From CAZDEK01 sp964504625 (lineage in GTDB: Bacteria > Patescibacteriota > Saccharimonadia > CAILAD01 > GCA-016700035), in the NCBI GenBank assembly GCA_964504625.1, contig CAZDEK010000030.1, positions 1-9,603 on the forward strand: a stretch of 9,603 nucleotides of DNA. The letters are read 5' to 3'. How positions within the stretch are numbered: position 1 is the stretch's first letter; the number at the start of each line of letters is the position of its first letter. Below are positions 5,527 through 9,603 of the stretch, in pieces. The position numbers and the translations under genes were made by a program. The notes under the pieces are model-generated. The model was not told the origin of the DNA and did no database searches. It saw only the letters and a program-made list of their open reading frames with translations.

Positions 5527-8346
5527 ATGCACGACAAACTCGTCATCCGTGGCGCGCGCGAACACAATCTGAAGAATATTGATCTTGAAATCCCGCGCGA
5601 CAAGTTAGTGACGATTACTGGCTTGTCGGGTTCTGGTAAGTCGAGTCTGGCTTTTGACACGATTTATGCTGAAGGTCAGCGGCGCTATGTCGAGAGCTTG
5701 AGCGCGTATGCCCGTCAATTCCTCGGCTTGATGGAAAAGCCAGATGTCGATCAGATTGATGGTCTTTCGCCAGCAATCTCAATCGACCAGAAGTCGACCA
5801 GCCGTAACCCGCGTTCGACAGTCGCCACTGTAACGGAGATTTATGATTATCTGAGATTGCTTTTTGCGCGCATCGGCATCCCGCATGATCCGAAGACGGG
5901 TGAGGTGCTGACGCGACAGACGGCTGCGCAGATTATCGATGCGATAGAGGCTTATCCACAGGAGACGCGTCTGGTGATCATGGCGCCGGTAGTCAGTGCG
6001 AAGAAGGGTGAGCACCGACACGTTATCGCTGAGCTGATTCGCGCCGGCTATCTGCGCGCTCGGATTGATGGGGTGATGATGGACCTCGATGAAGACATTG
6101 AGCTGGAGAAGCAAAAGAAGCACACCATCGAAGCGATTATCGATCGCATCGTGGTTCAGCCAGAAGCCCATCAACGCCTGGCGGAAGCTGTCGAGCAGGC
6201 TTTGAAGCTGGGCGACGGCGTAATGATAGTCCAAGAGCATGAAACCGAGAAAGAACACGTTTACTCCGAGCACTACACGACGACCGACTCTGGCTTCTCA
6301 CTCTCGGAGATAGAGCCGCGACTGTTTTCTTTCAACGCGCCACAAGGAGCCTGTCCAAATTGTACTGGCCTCGGCTCTCTTCGGGTGGTGGATTCTGAAC
6401 TCGTGATCCCGAATTCTCGCCTGAGTATTAACGAAGGGGCGATTCGACCATGGAGCCGGACGACGAGCCGCATGACGTGGTATACGAAGCTTTTGCAGGC
6501 TGTCGCGGATGCGCATGGCTTTTCTCTCGATGAGCCTGTCTCGCAGCTTACGCACGAGCAACTCCTGACTGTTTTATATGGCTCAGGCAATGAAATTATT
6601 CAGGTGCCTGGACCGGGTGGACGTATGTACCGTACGAAGTTTGAGGGGGTGATCCCGAATCTTGAGCGACGCTACCGTGAGAGTGATAGCGACTTCGTGA
6701 AAGGCGAGATCGAGCGGTATATGACACACATGACCTGTCCGATTTGTCAGGGAAGGCGTCTCAAGCCAGAGGTGCTGGCAATTACCGTTGATGGCAAATC
6801 AATCGCGGATGTGACTGAGATGTCAGTCGAGTCTGCCCTGCGCTATTTCTTGGAGCTCAAGCTGAATGAGACTGAAAGCCAGATAGCCCGACAGATACTG
6901 AAGGAGATTCGCGAACGACTAACATTTCTCAATGATGTGGGTTTGAGCTATCTCACGCTGAATCGCTCCGCTAACACGCTGGCTGGTGGGGAAGCGCAGA
7001 GGATCCGCTTGGCAACCCAAATTGGCAGCTCGTTGATGGGTGTCCTCTACATTCTCGATGAGCCATCGATTGGCTTGCATCAGCGTGATAATGATCGACT
7101 CATCGATACCCTGAAGAGATTGCGAGATCTCGGCAATACTGTCATCGTCGTCGAACACGATGAGGACACGATTCGTGCGTCGGATTGTGTCATTGATATT
7201 GGTCCGGCAGCGGGCGAGCATGGCGGTAAGGTGGTAGCAGTCGGTACGCCCGATGAGGTCGCCACCAACTCTAGCTCGATTACGGGCCAGTATTTGTCAG
7301 GCGCTAAAGCGATCCCGGTGCCAAAACAGCGCCGCAAGGGCAATGGTAAGTCTCTCAAAATCATCGGTGCGGCTGAGAATAACCTCAAAGGTATTGATGT
7401 GGAGATTCCGCTGGGGAACATGACGGTGGTGTCAGGTGTATCAGGATCGGGTAAATCGAGTCTCATCAATGATATACTTGCCCGCCAACTCAGCCAAGAA
7501 TACCATCGAGCCCAAGAACCGGCCGGGAAACATAGCCGGATCGAAGGTGTTGATAATCTCGATAAAGTTATCGATATCGATCAGAGCCCGATCGGTCGCA
7601 CACCGCGCTCGAATACAGCTACCTATACCGGGGCTTTCACTGATATTCGTGAGCTCTTCGCACAGACGCCAGAAGCCAAGATTCGTGGTTATTCGGCTGG
7701 GCGCTTTAGCTTTAATGTAAAGGGTGGTCGCTGCGAAACCTGTAAGGGTGATGGCATCATTAAAATCGAGATGCATTTCCTGCCGGATGTCTATGTGACC
7801 TGTGAAACCTGTCACGGCAAGCGCTACAACCGGGAAGCGCTCGAGATAACGTATAAAGACAAGACGATAGCTGACGTGCTGGCTATGACGGTCGAGGAAG
7901 CAGTGAATTTCTTCAGCAATATCCCGACCGTGTTGCGTAAGCTGAAGACACTCGAAGATGTTGGCCTTGGCTACATCCGACTTGGCCAGCCTGCTACCAC
8001 ACTCTCGGGTGGTGAGGCACAGCGGATTAAATTGGCTACTGAGCTAGCCCGACGGGCGACTGGTAAGACGATGTACATCCTTGACGAGCCCACGACTGGT
8101 TTGCACTTTGAAGACGTGCGGCGTCTCTTGGAGGTGCTGCATCAACTGGTAGAGATGGGTAATAGTGTGTTGATTATTGAGCATAATCTTGATGTGATTA
8201 AATCGGCTGATTGGGTAATCGACCTGGGACCGGAAGGGGGTTCGGGTGGTGGTACGATCGTGGGAGAAGGTACACCAGAAGACATTGCGAAGATCCCAGC
8301 TAGCCATACCGGACATTATCTCAAGCGACTCTTATCAAAGAGTTGA
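5527..8346 (+). CDS. uvrA: UvrABC excision nuclease subunit A (UvrA)
   Basis: UvrA is the dimeric ABC-type ATPase that finds bulky DNA lesions and loads UvrB onto them. It acts in the cytoplasm on DNA and needs UvrB (encoded upstream) and UvrC (not in this window). The 939-residue product is the expected length (E. coli 940) and carries both ATPase modules. Module one: Walker A GLSGSGKS (32-39), signature AGGEAQ (486-491) and Walker B LDEPSIGL (from 510). Module two: Walker A GVSGSGKS (637-644), signature SGGEAQ (from 827) and LDEPTTGL (from 852). Zinc-binding cysteine pairs are intact: C276/C279 with C404/C407, and C736/C739 with C759/C762, the last with the standard 19-residue spacing. The ATG at 5527 gives the usual N-terminus (KLVIRGAREHNLKNI). 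The C-terminus ends at GHYLKRLL, as is normal for the family. The stop is TGA. The gene has its own promoter, diverges from the - strand neighbour and probably leads an operon with the next two genes. Confidence 0.98.
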   Translation: MHDKLVIRGAREHNLKNIDLEIPRDKLVTITGLSGSGKSSLAFDTIYAEGQRRYVESLSAYARQFLGLMEKPDVDQIDGLSPAISIDQKSTSRNPRSTVATVTEIYDYLRLLFARIGIPHDPKTGEVLTRQTAAQIIDAIEAYPQETRLVIMAPVVSAKKGEHRHVIAELIRAGYLRARIDGVMMDLDEDIELEKQKKHTIEAIIDRIVVQPEAHQRLAEAVEQALKLGDGVMIVQEHETEKEHVYSEHYTTTDSGFSLSEIEPRLFSFNAPQGACPNCTGLGSLRVVDSELVIPNSRLSINEGAIRPWSRTTSRMTWYTKLLQAVADAHGFSLDEPVSQLTHEQLLTVLYGSGNEIIQVPGPGGRMYRTKFEGVIPNLERRYRESDSDFVKGEIERYMTHMTCPICQGRRLKPEVLAITVDGKSIADVTEMSVESALRYFLELKLNETESQIARQILKEIRERLTFLNDVGLSYLTLNRSANTLAGGEAQRIRLATQIGSSLMGVLYILDEPSIGLHQRDNDRLIDTLKRLRDLGNTVIVVEHDEDTIRASDCVIDIGPAAGEHGGKVVAVGTPDEVATNSSSITGQYLSGAKAIPVPKQRRKGNGKSLKIIGAAENNLKGIDVEIPLGNMTVVSGVSGSGKSSLINDILARQLSQEYHRAQEPAGKHSRIEGVDNLDKVIDIDQSPIGRTPRSNTATYTGAFTDIRELFAQTPEAKIRGYSAGRFSFNVKGGRCETCKGDGIIKIEMHFLPDVYVTCETCHGKRYNREALEITYKDKTIADVLAMTVEEAVNFFSNIPTVLRKLKTLEDVGLGYIRLGQPATTLSGGEAQRIKLATELARRATGKTMYILDEPTTGLHFEDVRRLLEVLHQLVEMGNSVLIIEHNLDVIKSADWVIDLGPEGGSGGGTIVGEGTPEDIAKIPASHTGHYLKRLLSKS

Positions 8347-8370
8347 TCTGATACAAGCAGAAGCGCTATC

Positions 8371-8760
8371 ATGAACAGCATGGAAGCGCCCGAACATGAC
8401 CGAAAGAAACCTTCGGCGCTCTTTGCCATTGTCAGACTCGTAGCGCTGGCGCTTGGGCAGGCTGTGGCGTTATGGCTCGTGACTCAGTTGTTTCCTTCCA
8501 TCCCATGCAATGCTTTGATTGATGGCAAAAACTGTCAGCCGCAGCCTACTCTCGAGCAGACACTCGTGAGTGCACTCATAGCGCTCATATTTGTACCTTT
8601 TGCGTGGTGGACTGCAAGCCAACTGTGGCGAGGGCTCGTAAAGAGTCGGGTGGTGGTACGTTGGGTAGTTGGCGTGACGGGTTATGTGCTGGCATGCTGG
8701 GTGACTTGGACGGCTCTCCGGATGATACTCGCTCTGATTGGGCGATTCACAAATGGCTAA
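8371..8760 (+). CDS. Small integral membrane protein with three predicted helices
   Basis: I do not recognise a family. The 129-residue product has a short hydrophilic, charged N-terminus (1-16, with RKK at 11-13). Three hydrophobic segments follow at about 17-40, 63-86 and 95-123. The loop between the first two contains two cysteines (46 and 55) that could form a disulfide if it faces outward. The basic residues before helix 1 and between helices 2 and 3 (R87, K91, R93) suggest by the positive-inside rule that the N-terminus and second loop are cytoplasmic, placing the Cys loop outside. Translation could begin at 8371 or at the ATG three codons later (8380); no clear Shine-Dalgarno distinguishes them. 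The gene follows uvrA by 24 bases, in the same reading register, and overlaps the next gene by eight bases, suggesting cotranscription. Function is unknown. Confidence 0.8.
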   Translation: MNSMEAPEHDRKKPSALFAIVRLVALALGQAVALWLVTQLFPSIPCNALIDGKNCQPQPTLEQTLVSALIALIFVPFAWWTASQLWRGLVKSRVVVRWVVGVTGYVLACWVTWTALRMILALIGRFTNG

Positions 8761-9603
8761 AGCGCGTCCGGCTTCACCACCTTTGGCGCGCATACGCCGA
8801 TTGCCCCATTGGTCACGACTGACAGCGCTCATTGTGGGCGGTATTTTGCTACCGGTTGGTATTATGGCGATGCTGGCGGCTCAAGCCGGCTCCTATCCAA
8901 ATGCCCTGGTTGCGATCACCGATGCAAATGGCGGTTTTTATAATGGGTTAGCGGCCGTAGATCCCGCTAGTGGCAAGCTGTTGGGCACGCTGGTGGCAAA
9001 CATGCCGCAGCTAGCAGGCTGTTCAGCGGCTCAGAATAAAGCCTATCTCACGGATTTTGCGTATGACGGAGGACGACGGTTAGCTTTCGCTGCCGTCAGC
9101 CCATGTAGCAGCGGTACACTGGCAAGTGATCAGGTACTTGCTCGCTTTGATGTCGGTAACTTTCGCTTTATAGGGTTTTCGGCCGGTCCAGGGCCAGGTA
9201 GTCGCCTTTTGGCAAACCCTGGTCGTGGCCAGATGTTAGCTTTATCGGCCAATGGTCAGCGTTTACAAGTACTGGAAACGGCGACTGGTCGGTTGTTGAG
9301 TGAACAAACCTTTGCACCGGGTGATCCAGTTACTCGTTGGGTGATTGATCCGGCAACGAACGCGCTCCTAGCCACTCAAACAGGAAAGCTCGTGCGCTTT
9401 GATTTAGGTAGTTTTGGGCGGACTGATCTGGCGCAAACTGGGCTTGATCTTACATTACCCGGCAATGTTCCAGATGGCCTACGGGCAGTAGTCGCTGGTA
9501 ATACGGGCTATCTGCTTGCCAAACAAAATGGACAGCCTGTGCTAGCCTCGATTAGCTCTCTGGGGCAATTAGCCACCTTTCCACTTGCTAACCAGCCGAT
9601 GAG
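8753..9603 (+). CDS. N-terminal part of a membrane-anchored, probably beta-propeller protein (3' end outside window)
   Basis: The frame is open from ATG 8753 to the window edge, giving 283 residues with no stop. A TGA at 8735-8737 lies just upstream in frame, leaving ATG 8753 as the best start (a TTG at 8738 is the only other near option). Residues 1-21 are basic with several Arg and Lys. About 22-45 are hydrophobic (LTALIVGGILLPVGIMAML), forming a signal anchor or uncleaved signal peptide, so the remainder is probably outside the membrane. From ~50 on, short strand-like units recur with D/E-x-A-(S/T)-G-(K/R)-L-L turns: VDPASGKLLGTL near 69-80 and LETATGRLLSEQ farther on, plus other FDLG/FDVG units. 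This resembles YVTN, PQQ or WD40-like propeller repeats, though I cannot name the family. Two cysteines lie near 89 and 117. The start overlaps the end of the preceding membrane-protein gene by eight bases, indicating translational coupling. Function is unknown; a cell-surface or periplasm-facing binding role is inferred. Confidence 0.82.
   Translation, partial: MAKARPASPPLARIRRLPHWSRLTALIVGGILLPVGIMAMLAAQAGSYPNALVAITDANGGFYNGLAAVDPASGKLLGTLVANMPQLAGCSAAQNKAYLTDFAYDGGRRLAFAAVSPCSSGTLASDQVLARFDVGNFRFIGFSAGPGPGSRLLANPGRGQMLALSANGQRLQVLETATGRLLSEQTFAPGDPVTRWVIDPATNALLATQTGKLVRFDLGSFGRTDLAQTGLDLTLPGNVPDGLRAVVAGNTGYLLAKQNGQPVLASISSLGQLATFPLANQPM

Noticed and set aside
5779..6273. A 164-codon open frame on the - strand opposite uvrA
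   Set aside because: It lies inside uvrA, whose motifs are intact, and its composition is that of a reverse-complement shadow.
1..9603. CRISPR array, insertion sequence, toxin-antitoxin or defence system
   Set aside because: I found no regularly spaced direct repeats, transposase motifs, terminal inverted repeats or recognised defence domains on either strand.

Overview
The window looks like a stretch of bacterial chromosome. It carries two subunits of the UvrABC nucleotide excision repair nuclease, uvrB (591-2576) and uvrA (5527-8346), both complete, with every key motif I checked present. TGA is a stop codon here (uvrA ends with one), which argues against lineages that read TGA as glycine or tryptophan. 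Genes are tightly packed and the promoters have strong -10 boxes. Shine-Dalgarno sites are patchy, and uvrB appears to be leaderless. Several genes encode proteins I cannot place. This combination would fit a Patescibacteria (CPR) genome, perhaps Saccharibacteria, but that is an inference with low to moderate confidence. No 16S rRNA or other lineage marker is present, and other phyla are possible.

Layout: (1) 3-515 is the 3' end of a gene for a probably exported protein with a C-terminal peptidoglycan-binding domain. (2) uvrB follows, with a TATAAT box almost touching its start codon. (3) 2643-5365 holds three unrecognised proteins, each with long acidic or Pro/Ala-rich low-complexity segments and a short helical C-terminal region. 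Two lie on the + strand (2643-3296, 3340-4551) and one on the - strand (5365-4613). The two that converge share one compact hairpin terminator (4570-4597) with T-runs on both strands. (4) A 161-base divergent intergenic region carries promoters for the - strand gene and for uvrA. (5) uvrA, a small three-helix membrane protein (8371-8760) and a membrane-anchored, probably beta-propeller protein (8753 to beyond the right edge) follow with a 24-base gap and then an 8-base overlap, so they probably form one operon.

How the genes work together: UvrA and UvrB form the damage-search complex, with UvrA finding lesions and loading UvrB, which verifies damage and recruits UvrC. uvrC is not in this window. 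The two uvr genes have separate promoters and are not one operon. I see no evidence that the intervening disordered proteins or the downstream envelope proteins take part in repair. I see no tRNA, rRNA, CRISPR array, insertion sequence, attachment site or replication origin. No gene-free stretch exceeds 300 bases.
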